Source: Lysinibacillus sp. JNUCC-52 (GTDB lineage Bacteria; Bacillota; Bacilli; Bacillales_A; Planococcaceae). Taken from it: a stretch of DNA of 64,000 nt. Shown in pieces: positions 1 to 10,371 of the stretch. The position numbers were made by a program, and so were the translations under genes. The first letter of the stretch is position 1. Each line of letters begins with the position of its first letter. Below the pieces are notes generated by a model, which worked only from the letters and a program-made list of their open reading frames with translations, made no database searches and had not been told where the DNA came from. The stretch covers positions 310,001 to 374,000 of the forward strand of contig NZ_CP065546.1 in assembly GCF_015999545.1 (NCBI RefSeq), written 5' to 3'.

Positions 1-510
1 TATCACGATAGTCTAACACAGCTACCAAATCGAAGGTTTTTATTGAAAGAATTCCCGAAGATATTGTCAGATGCACAAGCAAAAGACACTTGTATCGCCA
101 TGCTGTATATCGATGGAGATGATTTTAAAGATGTGAATGATCGATATGGGCATGATATGGGGGATGATTTTATCCGCAATTTCGGTAATGTGCTTATATC
201 ATCTGTACGTAGTCATGATTTAGTGATCCGAATGGGCGGAGATGAGTTTATCATTATTTTAACGGGGTTAACCCGATACCAAGAAGAGAGACAAGTCCAG
301 ATAATGCACATTATTAACCGTATCCGCAATGAATTGAAAAATGGCTGGACTATAGAACAGTATTTTTTTGCACCTACTGCATCTATTGGGATTGCTTACT
401 ATCCTGATCATGCAATAACTCTTGAGTCGCTTATGGATTTAGCAGACCAAGCTTTATATAAAGCGAAGGAATGCGGAAAAAATAATTTATTTATTACGGG
501 ACCACTTTAA
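1..510 (+). CDS. Diguanylate cyclase (GGDEF domain), 5' end outside window
   Basis: The reading frame is open from base 1 and its first residues (HDSLTQLPNRR) are the usual start of a GGDEF domain, so the gene begins upstream of the window; a TTG at 43 is internal. The active-site GGDEF motif is intact at 235-249 and the C-terminal ALYKAKECGKN segment is typical. An intact motif predicts synthesis of cyclic di-GMP from two GTP in the cytoplasm or at the membrane. No RxxD inhibitory site is evident five residues before the motif. Any sensor or membrane region lies outside the window. A terminator follows directly. Confidence 0.9.
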   Translation, partial: YHDSLTQLPNRRFLLKEFPKILSDAQAKDTCIAMLYIDGDDFKDVNDRYGHDMGDDFIRNFGNVLISSVRSHDLVIRMGGDEFIIILTGLTRYQEERQVQIMHIINRIRNELKNGWTIEQYFFAPTASIGIAYYPDHAITLESLMDLADQALYKAKECGKNNLFITGPL

Positions 511-511
511 T

Positions 512-556
512 AAAAGTCTGTACAAACGAGTATTTACTTGTGGTACAGGCTTTTTA
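512..556 (+). terminator. Intrinsic terminator after the GGDEF gene
   Basis: The arms AAAGTCTGTAC and GTACAGGCTTT enclose a loop of about 19 nt, and a T-run follows. Confidence 0.75.
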
Positions 557-620
557 ATTGATGTTATGCTAGGACTATGATAGAAAGGATGTCTATATTT
601 TGAAATTAGAAGGTGATCAG

Positions 621-1298
621 ATGCCTAAAAAAATACTTTTAGTAGAAGATGAGAAGCATATTGCCCGTTTTGTAGAATTAGAGTTACAACATGAAGGCTA
701 TAATGTAACTGTTGCCTTTGATGGGCGAGAAGGGCTAACAATTGCCACAACAGAAAATTATGATGTGCTATTACTAGACGTAATGCTACCTAGTATTAAT
801 GGAATTGAAATTTGCCGTAGAATACGTACGCAATCCCAAGTACCCATTATATTACTGACTGCTAGAGACGCAGTAATGGATAGAGTTGCTGGTTTAGATG
901 CTGGGGCTGATGATTACATAGTGAAGCCATTTGCCATTGAAGAATTACTTGCACGCATACGAACTATTTTACGTCGTGTAGAGCCGAACGAAAAAATAGG
1001 AGGAGATACACTGCAATTCCGAGATATTGAAATTGACATTGATGCATATGAGGTATTAGTGCAAGGAAAAAAACTTGATCTGACAAAAACAGAATATGAT
1101 TTATTGAAGCTATTAATAGAACATAAAAATCGTGTTTGTACTCGTGAGCTTATTCTAACTTCTGTTTGGGGATATGATGCTGATATTGAGACCAATGTCG
1201 TTGATGTATATATACGCCATTTACGGACAAAACTACCTGGTGATTCGAATGCTTATATCGAAACTGTTCGTGGAGTAGGGTATGTGATGCGCGAATGA
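621..1298 (+). CDS. arlR: OmpR-family response regulator ArlR
   Basis: The protein has a receiver domain (residues 1-120) with acidic pocket E9-D10, phospho-acceptor D53 in LLLDVMLP and a conserved KPF lysine, followed by an OmpR winged helix (about 130-225, ending GVGYVMRE). I place the start at ATG 621 because AGAAGGTGATC just upstream matches the 16S anti-SD closely; a TTG at 600 would add seven residues and cannot be excluded. The stop overlaps the kinase start as ATGA, so the two are co-translated. The assignment rests on the strong ArlS similarity of the partner and the position before odhA-odhB, as in Staphylococcus aureus. ArlR there controls adhesion, autolysis and virulence; targets here are unknown. 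Confidence 0.85.
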   Translation: MPKKILLVEDEKHIARFVELELQHEGYNVTVAFDGREGLTIATTENYDVLLLDVMLPSINGIEICRRIRTQSQVPIILLTARDAVMDRVAGLDAGADDYIVKPFAIEELLARIRTILRRVEPNEKIGGDTLQFRDIEIDIDAYEVLVQGKKLDLTKTEYDLLKLLIEHKNRVCTRELILTSVWGYDADIETNVVDVYIRHLRTKLPGDSNAYIETVRGVGYVMRE

Positions 1299-2680
1299 TC
1301 AAAATAAAAGAATATTTCACAAAACTATCATTACAAAGAAAATGGATGCTAACATCTAGTGCGGTTATTTTTATTAGCTATGCGATTATTTGTATAGTCG
1401 TTTATGTATCATTGCATACTTGGCTTTTAAATGATGAAGGAAGTAAAGTGAAACGAACAAAAGATGATGTTGTTTCATTTTTAGAGTCCCAAGGGCCAAA
1501 CATTTCGGTACAACAACTACAGCAAAATACTGGTTTATTAAAATCAATTGTTGACCGTGATCAAACTGTAAGACTTTTTAATAATGATGGAATTGAAATT
1601 TTACGTATTAATAATGCCTCACAAGCTGCACCACTTACGCCAATGGGTTCCATTGAACAAATGACCATTGATAAAAAAGACGCATATGTCGTAAATGAAC
1701 CGTTACAGCTTGGTTTTTTTCAGGTATATATACAGGTGATACATCCGTTAACACGTTTTGAATCATTAATGCGTTATTTGTTAACTGCTATGCTTATTGC
1801 AGGTGTTGGTGCACTATTACTTTCAGGTTCCATTGGTTATTATTTAGCAAACTATTTAACAAAGCCCCTTCATGCATTACGTGCATCAATGAAAACCGTA
1901 ATGGACCAAGGTTTTAATGAACCAATTCAGCTATCCTATACATCACATGATGAAATTGGTGATTTGTTAAAAATGTATAATGCGATGATGAATGAACTGC
2001 AAATATCGTTTGCACAACAGCAACAATTTGTCGCAGATGCTTCGCATGAATTAAGGACACCGATTCAAGCGATAGAGGGGCATCTTTCATTGTTAAAACG
2101 TTGGGGTAAAGATGATCCAGCTATTCTTGAAGAGTCTATCGAGACGTCATTAACAGAAATTACACGTATGCGGAAAATGATTGAAGAGTTACTGGAGCTT
2201 GCCAGACGGGAAGAAAAAGATGAGATGAGTGAAGCGAATCCGATAGATGTAATTGACAGTGTAATAGCAGAAATGGAGTTATTACATCCGACAGCCAAAA
2301 TAACTTTGTCGAAAATTGGTGAAATAGGTCCAGTTTTTATAACATCCAATGCACTTAGTCAGATCGTTCGCAACATAGTTGAAAATGCAATTCGTTATTG
2401 TGAAAAAGTTCCAGAGGTGAATATTTCCCTTTTAACTTTAGATGATAAACTGCAAATTCAAATCGCAGATAACGGCATTGGTATAGCTGAACAAAATCTC
2501 CCGTATATTTTTGATCGTTTTTATCGGGTTGATGAGGCGAGAAATCGCCAAATTGGCGGTACTGGCTTAGGGCTTAGCATCTCAAAAATGTTACTTGAAA
2601 AATACAATGCATCAGTAGAAGTCAAGAGTGAAGAAAATGTTGGAACCGTTTTCTTGTTGAGGATACCGCTAAAATATTAA
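1295..2680 (+). CDS. arlS: Sensor histidine kinase ArlS
   Basis: The 461-aa protein has two membrane segments (about 18-40 and 163-186) bounding a ~120-aa extracytoplasmic sensor, then HAMP (187-240), HisKA with the H-box SHELRTP (phospho-His 251), and HATPase_c with N-box [10 protein letters not shown]1 DNGIGI and G2 GGTGLGLSI. The region after the H-box ([20 protein letters not shown]) is close to S. aureus ArlS from memory, which drives the name. ATG overlaps the arlR stop. It should autophosphorylate and pass phosphate to ArlR; the signal is not deducible. Confidence 0.85.
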   Translation: MIKIKEYFTKLSLQRKWMLTSSAVIFISYAIICIVVYVSLHTWLLNDEGSKVKRTKDDVVSFLESQGPNISVQQLQQNTGLLKSIVDRDQTVRLFNNDGIEILRINNASQAAPLTPMGSIEQMTIDKKDAYVVNEPLQLGFFQVYIQVIHPLTRFESLMRYLLTAMLIAGVGALLLSGSIGYYLANYLTKPLHALRASMKTVMDQGFNEPIQLSYTSHDEIGDLLKMYNAMMNELQISFAQQQQFVADASHELRTPIQAIEGHLSLLKRWGKDDPAILEESIETSLTEITRMRKMIEELLELARREEKDEMSEANPIDVIDSVIAEMELLHPTAKITLSKIGEIGPVFITSNALSQIVRNIVENAIRYCEKVPEVNISLLTLDDKLQIQIADNGIGIAEQNLPYIFDRFYRVDEARNRQIGGTGLGLSISKMLLEKYNASVEVKSEENVGTVFLLRIPLKY

Positions 2681-2790
2681 GGAAAATGCGCGGTTTATTT
2701 AAGATTTTTAGCCTTCGGGAAAAAAATTGCTTAATTTGCTAAAAAGTGTTGTATTTTTTGTGAAGAGTAGTAAGATTGAGATGGAAAAAA

Positions 2791-2839
2791 CGTTCTTTAA
2801 AATATGGATAATTTGTGTCGAACGTCCTTTAAAAGAACG
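2791..2839. promoter_or_regulatory. Inverted repeat in the odhA upstream region
   Basis: CGTTCTTT at 2791-2798 and AAAGAACG at 2832-2839 are perfect inverted 8-mers. The same stretch also reads as two near-direct copies of AACGTYCTTTAAAA. There is no T-run, so an operator or leader hairpin for odhA is more likely than a terminator. No confident promoter was assigned. Confidence 0.4.
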
Positions 2840-2912
2840 GGATAATATTATATAATTAATTGTAATTTAATTAATGGAACTGCCGATAGGCAAAATTTGG
2901 AGGTCATTTTTC

Positions 2913-5735
2913 ATGTCGAACAACGTTACAACTGTAAGTTCTCCATGGTCAGCTTTCTCTGGTCCTAACTTAGGATATGTGATGGAGCAATACGACTTAT
3001 TCTTACAGTCTCCTGAAGAAGTAGAACCGGAGTTAGTATCATTATTCCAACAATTTGGTGCACCAGTAGAAGTAGAAGGTGATGTAGCTGTAGTAAGTGG
3101 TTCAGCAGCTCCTGCTGGCGATTATAAAAAGGTATTGGCAGCTGTAAAATTAGCTGATGTAATTCGTACTCAAGGGCATTTAGCAGCAGATATTTATCCT
3201 TTAAAAAATCGTGCACTTCAAACAGCACAAATTGAAGAAAGTGCTTTCAACTTAAGTCCTGCGGATTTAGCAGAAATACCTGCTGCTATCTTCTTCAAAG
3301 ATGTGCCAGCGGGCGTGAAAAATGGTAAGGATGCAATAGACTTTTTAAAATCTGTATATACAGATAAAGTAGCATTTGAATACGGTCATGTTGTAGCAAC
3401 TGAAGAACGTGAATGGATTCAAGCTCAAGTTGAATCTGGTTCTTTAAAACAAGCTCTAACTTCAGATGAGAAAAAAGCGCTTTTAGATCGTTTAACACGT
3501 GTTGAAAACTTTGAAAAATTCATTCACAAAACATTTGTTGGTCAAAAACGTTTCTCTGGTGAAGGATTAGATACTCAAATCGTCCTTTTTGATGAAATTT
3601 TAAAAACAGTAGAAGCAAATAATGTTGAAAATGTTCGTATAGGAATGGCTCACCGTGGTCGTCTAAATGTCCTAACACATATTTTAAATAAACCATATGA
3701 CATGATGTTCTCAGACTTTGCACATGTTTCGAACGATTTATTTATGCCAGAGCATGGTCGACTAGAAATTACAAAAGGTTGGACTGGCGATGTGAAATAC
3801 CACATGGGTGCTTCATACACTCGTGAATCAGGTATGAACGTAAAACTAGCTTATAACCCTTCTCACTTAGAAGTTGGAAATCCAGTTGTATTAGGTGCTA
3901 CTCGTGCAACACAGGATGATACATCTAAACCAGGGCAAGCTGTCCACAATCCCGCTAAAGGCCTAGGTATTCTTGTGCACGGTGATGCTGCTTTCCCAGG
4001 TCAAGGTATTGTAACGGAAGTATTAAACTATTCGAAAACAGAAGGTTTCTCAACAGGTGGAACAATTCATATCATTGCAAATAATATGATTGGATTCACT
4101 ACGGAGCTTCAAGACTCTCGTTCTTCTGTTTATTCTTCTGACCCAGCTAAAGGTTATGAAGTACCTGTTGTTCATGTGAACGCAGACAGCCCAGAAGCTG
4201 TATCTCAAGTAGGTCGTTTTGCAGCAAGCTACCGTCAAAAATTCGGTAAAGATATTGTTGTTGACTTAATTGGTTACCGTCGACATGGTCATAATGAAAC
4301 AGATGACCCAACTGTAACAAATCCAGAGACGTACAAACTTGTAGCAAAACATGAGACTATTCGTGCATTATATGGTGCACAATTAGTAGCAGAAGGTTTA
4401 GTTACTGCAGAAGAGGTTGCGGCACTTGATTCAGCTATTTATGCGGAAATGCAAGTTGCTTACGATCACGTAAAAGAAATGGCAGAAAAAGATGAACACA
4501 AACATGTAGAAATGCCAGAAGAATTAAAAATTAACTTCCCACAAATCGATACAGCAGTAGGTGCTGAACGTTTAGAAACGATTAATGAAGAACTATTAGT
4601 ATTTGAACAAAACTTCGAGCCACAAAAGAAATTAGGCAAAATTTTAGAAAAACGTCGTGATGCATTTGCGTCTGCAAAAATTGATTGGGGCCATGCTGAA
4701 ACATTAGCATACGCAACAATAATTCAAGATGGCACTCCAGTACGATTTACTGGTCAAGATGCTCAACGTGGTACATTCTCACAGCGTCATTTAGTATTAC
4801 ATGACAAAAATAATGGTAACGTATTTACACCACTTCACCACATTTCTGGTGCAAGCGCTTCATTTACGGTACACAATTCACCATTAACAGAAGCTGGGGT
4901 TGTTGGGTTTGAATACGGTTACAATTTAGAAAAAGGCAACGTACTTTCAGTATGGGAAGCACAATTTGGTGACTTTGCGAATATGGCTCAAGTGATGTTT
5001 GATAACTTCATTTCAGGGGCACGTTCTAAATGGGGCCAAAAATCAGGCTTAGTTATTCTTTTACCTCACGGGTATGAAGGCCAAGGTCCTGAACACTCTT
5101 CAAGCCGTATGGAGCGTTACTTACAAATGTCTGCTGAAAATAACTGGTTTGTGGCAAACTGCTCAAATGCAGGAAACTACTACCACCTATTACGTCGTCA
5201 AGCAGCAATGTTAGAAACAGAAGGTGTGCGTCCATTAGTTGTTGTATCACCAAAATCATTACTTCGTCATCCATTAGCTGCAGCAAATGCTGAACAATTA
5301 GCAAATGGCGCATTCCAAGAAGTAATCGAACAACCAGGTTTAGGCTCAAAAACTAAATCTGTTGAACGAATTGTATTAGGTACTGGTAAAGTAATGATTG
5401 ACTTAGCAGACCGCGTGAAAGATGGAGAAGGCTTCGATCACTTACACATTGTTCGTGTAGAGCAACTTTACCCATTCCCAACGACGCAAGTTGCTGATAT
5501 TATTGCTAAGTATCCAAATGTTAAAGAAATTGTATGGGTACAAGAAGAACCTAAAAACCAAGGTACTTGGAATTACGCATTGGAAACATTATATGAACTA
5601 TCTGAAGGTAAAAAGCTTCGTTATGTAGGTCGTCCTGCAATGAGCTCAACTTCAGAAGGTGATGCAGATTCTCATAAAGCAGCTCAATCAGCTCTAATTG
5701 AAGAAGCAGTTGCTGAAACGGTAAAAGTAAACTAA
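2913..5735 (+). CDS. odhA: 2-oxoglutarate dehydrogenase E1 component
   Basis: This thiamine-diphosphate enzyme of the TCA cycle decarboxylates 2-oxoglutarate and transfers the succinyl group to the E2 lipoyl arm. The 940 residues fit the family (about 940). Visible landmarks are the N-terminal E2-binding segment (YVMEQYDLFLQSPEEV), MAHRGRLNVL, HGDAAFPGQGIV and the pyrophosphate-binding GYRRHGHNETDDP, and a C-terminal transketolase half. A longer frame opens at 2874, but ATG 2913 sits 8 nt after TTGGAGGT and matches family N-termini. odhB follows after about 96 nt containing two hairpins. The E3 gene is not nearby and is presumably shared with pyruvate dehydrogenase. Confidence 0.97.
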   Translation: MSNNVTTVSSPWSAFSGPNLGYVMEQYDLFLQSPEEVEPELVSLFQQFGAPVEVEGDVAVVSGSAAPAGDYKKVLAAVKLADVIRTQGHLAADIYPLKNRALQTAQIEESAFNLSPADLAEIPAAIFFKDVPAGVKNGKDAIDFLKSVYTDKVAFEYGHVVATEEREWIQAQVESGSLKQALTSDEKKALLDRLTRVENFEKFIHKTFVGQKRFSGEGLDTQIVLFDEILKTVEANNVENVRIGMAHRGRLNVLTHILNKPYDMMFSDFAHVSNDLFMPEHGRLEITKGWTGDVKYHMGASYTRESGMNVKLAYNPSHLEVGNPVVLGATRATQDDTSKPGQAVHNPAKGLGILVHGDAAFPGQGIVTEVLNYSKTEGFSTGGTIHIIANNMIGFTTELQDSRSSVYSSDPAKGYEVPVVHVNADSPEAVSQVGRFAASYRQKFGKDIVVDLIGYRRHGHNETDDPTVTNPETYKLVAKHETIRALYGAQLVAEGLVTAEEVAALDSAIYAEMQVAYDHVKEMAEKDEHKHVEMPEELKINFPQIDTAVGAERLETINEELLVFEQNFEPQKKLGKILEKRRDAFASAKIDWGHAETLAYATIIQDGTPVRFTGQDAQRGTFSQRHLVLHDKNNGNVFTPLHHISGASASFTVHNSPLTEAGVVGFEYGYNLEKGNVLSVWEAQFGDFANMAQVMFDNFISGARSKWGQKSGLVILLPHGYEGQGPEHSSSRMERYLQMSAENNWFVANCSNAGNYYHLLRRQAAMLETEGVRPLVVVSPKSLLRHPLAAANAEQLANGAFQEVIEQPGLGSKTKSVERIVLGTGKVMIDLADRVKDGEGFDHLHIVRVEQLYPFPTTQVADIIAKYPNVKEIVWVQEEPKNQGTWNYALETLYELSEGKKLRYVGRPAMSSTSEGDADSHKAAQSALIEEAVAETVKVN

Positions 5736-5758
5736 ACATATCATTATTACTGGAAGCT

Positions 5759-5808
5759 GGGCTACGTGCCTAAGGCGGTAGCCCTTTATGTGCATGAAAC
5801 GCATGCAC
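5759..5808 (+). promoter_or_regulatory. Two hairpins between odhA and odhB
   Basis: GGGCTAC (5759-5765) pairs with GTAGCCC (5778-5784), with an inner GCC/GGC pair. GTGCATG (5790-5796) then pairs with CATGCAC (5802-5808). Neither has a terminator T-run. They may act as an mRNA processing or stability element that sets the E1:E2 ratio; that role is inference. Confidence 0.55.
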
Positions 5809-5831
5809 GTTAATCAAAGGAGGAAATGAAA

Positions 5832-7076
5832 GTGGCTGAAATTAAAGTCCCTGAATTAGCAGAATCGATTACAGAAGGTAGTATTGCACAGTGGGTTAAA
5901 AAAGTGGGCGACCGCGTGGAAAAAGGTGAATTCATCGTTGAACTTGAAACAGATAAAGTAAATGCTGAAATCATTTCTGAAGAAGCTGGGGTGTTAACAC
6001 AAATTTTAGCTGAAGAAGGCGATACTGTTCTTGTAGGCCAAGTAATCGCAGTTGTAGAAGCGGGCGAAGGTGCGGCACCTGCACCAGCAGCAACACCAGT
6101 TGCAGAAGCTCCAACACCAGCGGCTGCTCAAGCTGTAGCTGCACCAACACCAGCAGCAGCACCTGTTGTGGAAGAAACTTCTGGCGAACGTGTAATCGCA
6201 TCTCCTGCAGCACGTAAACTTGCTCGTGAAAAAGGAATCGATCTTGCAGCTGTATCTCCAGTTGATCCACAAGGTCGTGTACGTGTACAAGATGTTGCAG
6301 CTCATGGTACAGCACCTGTAGCAGCACCTCAAGCTAAACCAGCTGCAGCGCCACAAGCAGCAGTAGCTGTAGATAATTCACGTGTAACAGTTGAAAAAAT
6401 GAGCCGTCGTCGTCAAACAATCGCTAAACGTCTATTAGAAGTTAAGCAATCGACTGCTATGCTTACAACATTCAATGAAGTTGATATGACTAATGTTATG
6501 GCATTACGTTCTCGTAAAAAAGATCAATTCTTTGAGTCTACAGGCTCTAAACTTGGTTTCATGTCATTCTTCACAAAAGCTGTTGTTGCAGCACTTAAAA
6601 AATACCCTTATGTGAATGCTCAAATCGTTGGCGATGAAATTCACTTAAATAACTTCTTTGATATTGGTGTAGCTGTATCAACTGAAGAAGGTTTAGTAGT
6701 ACCAGTTGTTCGTGATGCAGACCGTAAAAACTTCGCTGAAATTGAGGATTCAATTGCAGACCTAGCTAAAAAAGCACGCGATAAAAAATTAGGTTTAGCT
6801 GATCTTCAAGGTGGTTCATTCACTATTACAAATGGCGGTGTATTCGGTTCATTAATGTCAACACCTATTATGAACGGTACACAAGCGGCTATTTTAGGAA
6901 TGCACTCAATTAAAAAACGTCCAGTAGAAGTAAATGGTGAAGTAGAAATTCGCCCAATGATGTACTTAGCATTATCTTATGACCACCGTATTATCGATGG
7001 TAAAGATTCTGTAGGCTTCCTTAAAACTGTTAAAGAGTTACTTGAAAATCCAGAAGATTTATTATTAAATTCTTAA
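5832..7076 (+). CDS. odhB: Dihydrolipoyl succinyltransferase (E2 of 2-oxoglutarate dehydrogenase)
   Basis: E2 transfers the succinyl group from its lipoyl arm to CoA. Domain order: lipoyl domain (1-75) with lipoyl-lysine K42 in LETDKVN; an Ala/Pro-rich linker (about 80-120); the E1/E3-binding peripheral domain ([15 protein letters not shown], about 125-160); and the acyltransferase core ending with SYDHRIIDG, which carries the catalytic His and Asp. An ATG at 5826 lies only 2 nt after AAAGGAGG, whereas GTG 5832 has 8-nt spacing and gives the family N-terminus (M)[11 protein letters not shown], so I start at GTG. The Ala/Pro linker creates long false frames on the other strand. A strong terminator follows. 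Confidence 0.97.
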   Translation: MAEIKVPELAESITEGSIAQWVKKVGDRVEKGEFIVELETDKVNAEIISEEAGVLTQILAEEGDTVLVGQVIAVVEAGEGAAPAPAATPVAEAPTPAAAQAVAAPTPAAAPVVEETSGERVIASPAARKLAREKGIDLAAVSPVDPQGRVRVQDVAAHGTAPVAAPQAKPAAAPQAAVAVDNSRVTVEKMSRRRQTIAKRLLEVKQSTAMLTTFNEVDMTNVMALRSRKKDQFFESTGSKLGFMSFFTKAVVAALKKYPYVNAQIVGDEIHLNNFFDIGVAVSTEEGLVVPVVRDADRKNFAEIEDSIADLAKKARDKKLGLADLQGGSFTITNGGVFGSLMSTPIMNGTQAAILGMHSIKKRPVEVNGEVEIRPMMYLALSYDHRIIDGKDSVGFLKTVKELLENPEDLLLNS

Positions 7077-7094
7077 TTCAATAAATGACATGCC

Positions 7095-7132
7095 AAAACC
7101 CTACAAAATGAACTGTTTTGTAGGGTTTTTTG
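7095..7132 (+). terminator. Intrinsic terminator after odhB
   Basis: AACCCTACAAAA pairs with TTTTGTAGGGTT around a 7-nt loop, with a T6 tract. It closes the arlRS-odhAB block. Confidence 0.92.
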
Positions 7133-7354
7133 TAGTCCGTTTAATTTAAGATGTACTTTCGAAAAAATACTTCATGGTCTAAAGGGCCTTTGTTGAACTT
7201 AAAAATAGATTCTTATGGTTTATAATTATTGTTTTTAATAATAAAAATTTGTGAAATAATGCCAAACGTTTTTAATGATATTCTACTTAATTTATGGATT
7301 TAAGAAGGATTATAGGCTAATTTTGTCATTAGTCAGAAAAATGATAAAACTATC

Positions 7355-7384
7355 TTGACGAATATGCTAGCTTTATAGTAATAT
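7355..7384 (+). promoter_or_regulatory. Probable sigma-A promoter of the lysine leader
   Basis: TTGACG (7355-7360) and TAATAT (7379-7384) are 18 bp apart, placing the start near 7391, just ahead of the riboswitch. Confidence 0.6.
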
Positions 7385-7404
7385 CTATATAACAATTAAA
7401 TAAA

Positions 7405-7612
7405 CAAACCTCACTTTTGTTTTTCGTGAGGTAGAGGCGCGGTATTTATTAGTCCATTGCTGAGTTAAAGCAAGCGAAGACGTAATGGAGAAGGAAATAT
7501 CGCCGAAGTATAAAAGGAGCTCGTACTTTTATGCTGGGTCTGCAGTGAATAAGTGCAGGACTGTCCTAGTAAATATAATTCCAGTTTACTAGGTTGTGCT
7601 ATCTCGGAAACA
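7405..7612 (+). ncRNA. Lysine riboswitch (L-box)
   Basis: The leader carries lysine-riboswitch landmarks in order: GAGGTAGAGGCGCGG at the 5' side of P1, a GGAGAAGG segment, CGCCGAAG, GCTGGGTCTGC, GACTGTC and a closing GTGCTATCTC. P1 forms between 7428-7434 and 7599-7605 with one G-U pair. A 5' CCTCAC (7409-7414) can pair with GTGAGG at 7426-7431 or at 7624-7629, so alternative folds are visible. A terminator follows at 7655, giving transcriptional control: high lysine should stop transcription of the importer. This identifies the transporter as probably lysine-specific. Confidence 0.9.
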
Positions 7613-7654
7613 TGGAAATTATAGTGAGGATTTGGGCAACTGTTAATAAAAGGT

Positions 7655-7687
7655 AAGACCTAAGTTCAGAACTTAGGTCTTTTTTTG
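7655..7687 (+). terminator. Expression-platform terminator of the lysine riboswitch
   Basis: AAGACCTAAGTT pairs with AACTTAGGTCTT, followed by T7. The flanking CAACTGT (about 7637) and ACAGTTG (about 7688) are also complementary and could contribute to an alternative fold. Confidence 0.88.
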
Positions 7688-7728
7688 TACAGTTGCTTTA
7701 TTTTTTTTACAGAAAAGGGGAGTTTTAG

Positions 7729-8580
7729 ATGAAAAGAAAATGGTTGTTATTTATGTTAACAGCAATGACAGCAATCCTGTTAGCGGCTTGTGGTACTAGT
7801 GACAAGGATGAAAAAGCAACAGGAGATGGTGCAAAGGATGAAAGCGGTGGAGAATTCCGCATTGGGATGGAAGCAGGTTATCCACCATTTAACTGGACAC
7901 AGCAAGATGATTCTAACGGCGCAGTAAAAATTGCTGATAATGCAGAGTATGCAGGCGGCTATGATGTACAAATGGCGAAAAAAATCGCTGACGGTTTAGG
8001 CAAAAAACTAGTCGTTGTAAAAATGGAATGGGATGGTTTAGTACCTGCGCTTCAATCCAAAAAAATTGATGCAATTGTAGCAGGGATGTCTCCAACAGAA
8101 GAACGTAAACAAACAATTGATTTCACTGAAAACTACTATACTTCTGATTTCGTAATGGTTATTAAAAAAGGTAGCAAGTATGAAAATGCCAAATCAATTC
8201 AAGATTTCTCAGGTGCAAAAGTTACATCTCAGCTAAATACATCGAACTATAATGTTATCGATCAAATTAAAGGTGTAGAAAAGCAAACAGCGATGGAAAA
8301 CTTCTCTGCAATGCGTGTAGCTTTAGAAGCTGGCAAAATTGATGGCTATGTAGCTGAACGTCCAGAAGGTATTTCAGCAGCAGCAGCTAATGATAAATTT
8401 ACATTTGTATCATTTGAAGAAGGATTTGATACAGATATTTCTAATACTTCTATTGCAGTAGGTTTACGTAAAGGTGACGCGAGTCTAGAGAAAATCAATG
8501 AAATTTTAAAAGGTATTTCAGAAGATGATCGCCAAAAAATTATGGAAGAAGCTATTTTGCAACAACCAGCAGCACAGTAA
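7729..8580 (+). CDS. Amino-acid (probably lysine) ABC transporter substrate-binding lipoprotein
   Basis: The 283-aa family 3 solute-binding protein has a lipoprotein signal ending LLAAC (lipidated C21), an acidic linker, then FRIGMEAGYPPFNW, the usual start of amino-acid binding domains. It captures substrate outside the membrane and delivers it to the permease encoded next. The lysine riboswitch makes lysine the likely ligand. RBS AAAAGGGGAG precedes the ATG. A 278-nt gap with a hairpin separates it from the permease, consistent with more binding protein than membrane components. Confidence 0.92.
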   Translation: MKRKWLLFMLTAMTAILLAACGTSDKDEKATGDGAKDESGGEFRIGMEAGYPPFNWTQQDDSNGAVKIADNAEYAGGYDVQMAKKIADGLGKKLVVVKMEWDGLVPALQSKKIDAIVAGMSPTEERKQTIDFTENYYTSDFVMVIKKGSKYENAKSIQDFSGAKVTSQLNTSNYNVIDQIKGVEKQTAMENFSAMRVALEAGKIDGYVAERPEGISAAAANDKFTFVSFEEGFDTDISNTSIAVGLRKGDASLEKINEILKGISEDDRQKIMEEAILQQPAAQ

Positions 8581-8603
8581 TATCACTGGAGCTGTCCTAA
8601 TCG

Positions 8604-8646
8604 AAAAAATAGTATACTGAGCTGTCTTCTCGTATGCTATTTTTTC
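8604..8646 (+). terminator. Partial terminator between binding protein and permease
   Basis: An imperfect stem pairs AAAAAATAGTATAC with GTATGCTATTTTTT and ends in T6. It probably attenuates rather than blocks, since the permease and ATPase need read-through unless they have their own promoter. Confidence 0.6.
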
Positions 8647-8858
8647 ATATTCAAGCAGTGTTTTACTTCAAAAGTTTAAGTGACTTTGGGACAGTCTCTA
8701 TTATAAATTTGTTGATTCAGAGAGAAAGTCAAACTGAATAATGCATGTCTAAGAAGTGTGTCACATAATTTGAATAAAGCTTATTCATTCAAATGAAAAG
8801 ATGATTTCGCTAAGGCATAATTGATATCAAGCAACAACACGTTGTTAGGAGGAACATC

Positions 8859-9584
8859 ATGAGTTTAGAATGGATTATTTCTATTATAGAAAACAACTGG
8901 CAAATGTTTTTACGAGGAGCGTATTATACGTTACTCATTTCAACAATCAGTACAATTATTGGTGCATTCATCGGATTTTTTATTGGGATTATGCATACCA
9001 TTCCAGTTCGTAAAAAAAGTATAAAACATATTTTATTAAAATGTATTAATTTTATACTGACATGCTATGTTGAATTTTTCCGTGGTACACCAATGATTGT
9101 ACAAGCAATGGTCGTATATTACGGACTAGATATTGCCTTTGGCATCGATATGCACTTTATTACTGCTGGTATTTTAGTCGTTTCATTGAATACGGGTGCG
9201 TATATGGCTGAAATCGTACGTGGTGGGATTGTCTCAATCGATAAAGGACAATACGAGGCTGCTTCTGCGATTGGCATGGGGCATGTGCAAATTATGATGC
9301 ATGTTGTATTACCGCAAGTTGCACGTAACATTTTACCTGCAACAGGTAACCAATTAATTATGAATATTAAAGATACTGCTGTTTTAAGTGTAATTAGTGT
9401 AACAGAATTATTCTTCCAAACAAAATCGATTTCGGGTAATAACTTCCGTTATTTCGAATCTTTCTTTGTCGCATGTGTGCTTTACTTCATCATGACATTT
9501 ACGGCTTCAAGAATTCTGCTATATGTAGAAAAACGTCTTGATGGACCTGATGCTTATCAAAAAGAACTGAAAGAAATAGACTAG
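8859..9584 (+). CDS. Amino-acid (probably lysine) ABC transporter permease
   Basis: This 241-aa HisM/GlnP-type permease has about five membrane segments and the EAA loop that contacts the ATPase ([15 protein letters not shown], about residue 133). The [10 protein letters not shown] segment is characteristic of polar amino-acid permeases. RBS TTAGGAGGA lies 7 nt before the ATG. The ATPase gene starts 13 nt after the stop. It forms the membrane channel of the lysine-riboswitch-controlled importer. Confidence 0.93.
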   Translation: MSLEWIISIIENNWQMFLRGAYYTLLISTISTIIGAFIGFFIGIMHTIPVRKKSIKHILLKCINFILTCYVEFFRGTPMIVQAMVVYYGLDIAFGIDMHFITAGILVVSLNTGAYMAEIVRGGIVSIDKGQYEAASAIGMGHVQIMMHVVLPQVARNILPATGNQLIMNIKDTAVLSVISVTELFFQTKSISGNNFRYFESFFVACVLYFIMTFTASRILLYVEKRLDGPDAYQKELKEID

Positions 9585-9597
9585 GGGGAACGAACAA

Positions 9598-10329
9598 ATG
9601 GCAATCATTCAAATAGATCATTTAAGTAAATCATTTGGTCGTAACCAAGTATTAAAAGATGTGAATTTTAAAGTAGAAAAGGGAGAGGTTGTATGTTTAA
9701 TCGGTTCATCAGGATCAGGTAAATCAACCCTTCTGCGTTGCATCAATTTACTTGAAACACCAAATGGTGGAGAAATTATTTATAAAGGGGAAAATATTTT
9801 ACACGAAAAGCATAACATTCAAGCTTATCGGACGCATCTGGGAATGGTTTTCCAACAGTTTAATTTGTTTAATAATCACAATGTGTTAAAAAATTGTACT
9901 GTAGGACAGGTTAAAGTTTTAAAACGTTCGAAAGAAGAAGCTGAGAAGACTGCTTTGAAATATCTTAAAATAGTTGGGATGGACCAATATGTTAATGCAA
10001 AGCCACGCCAGCTTTCGGGTGGTCAAAAGCAACGGGTGGCAATTGCTCGAGCACTATCTATGAATCCTGATGTGATGTTATTTGATGAACCTACCTCTGC
10101 TCTAGATCCAGAAATGGTTGGGGAAGTGTTAAAAGTAATGCGTGAGTTAGCCAATGCAGGAAATACGATGCTGATTGTTACGCATGAAATGGAGTTTGCT
10201 AAAGAAGTTGCAGACCGAGTTGTATTTATGGATAAAGGCGTAATTGTTGAAGAAGGGCCACCATCCAAGGTGTTAGTAAGCCCAGAACACGAACGTACAA
10301 AAGAATTTTTAAAACGAACACTGAAGTAA
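9598..10329 (+). CDS. Amino-acid (probably lysine) ABC transporter ATPase
   Basis: The 243-aa GlnQ/ArtP-type ATPase has Walker [10 protein letters not shown], the Q-loop in MVFQQFNLF, the signature [14 protein letters not shown], Walker [14 protein letters not shown] and switch His in VTHEMEFA. It powers uptake through the permease encoded 13 nt upstream. RBS AGGGGGAACGA precedes the ATG. No terminator is obvious just downstream; the first one is the palindrome at 10554. Confidence 0.95.
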   Translation: MAIIQIDHLSKSFGRNQVLKDVNFKVEKGEVVCLIGSSGSGKSTLLRCINLLETPNGGEIIYKGENILHEKHNIQAYRTHLGMVFQQFNLFNNHNVLKNCTVGQVKVLKRSKEEAEKTALKYLKIVGMDQYVNAKPRQLSGGQKQRVAIARALSMNPDVMLFDEPTSALDPEMVGEVLKVMRELANAGNTMLIVTHEMEFAKEVADRVVFMDKGVIVEEGPPSKVLVSPEHERTKEFLKRTLK

Positions 10330-10371
10330 TTTCAGAGGAGGTTTATCTTCAGTCAGTTTTGTTCAACTACC

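Noticed and set aside
5971-6356. Two overlapping minus-strand frames of about 117 aa inside odhB
   Set aside because: They are by-products of the Ala/Pro-rich linker codons and have no ribosome site or recognisable protein features.
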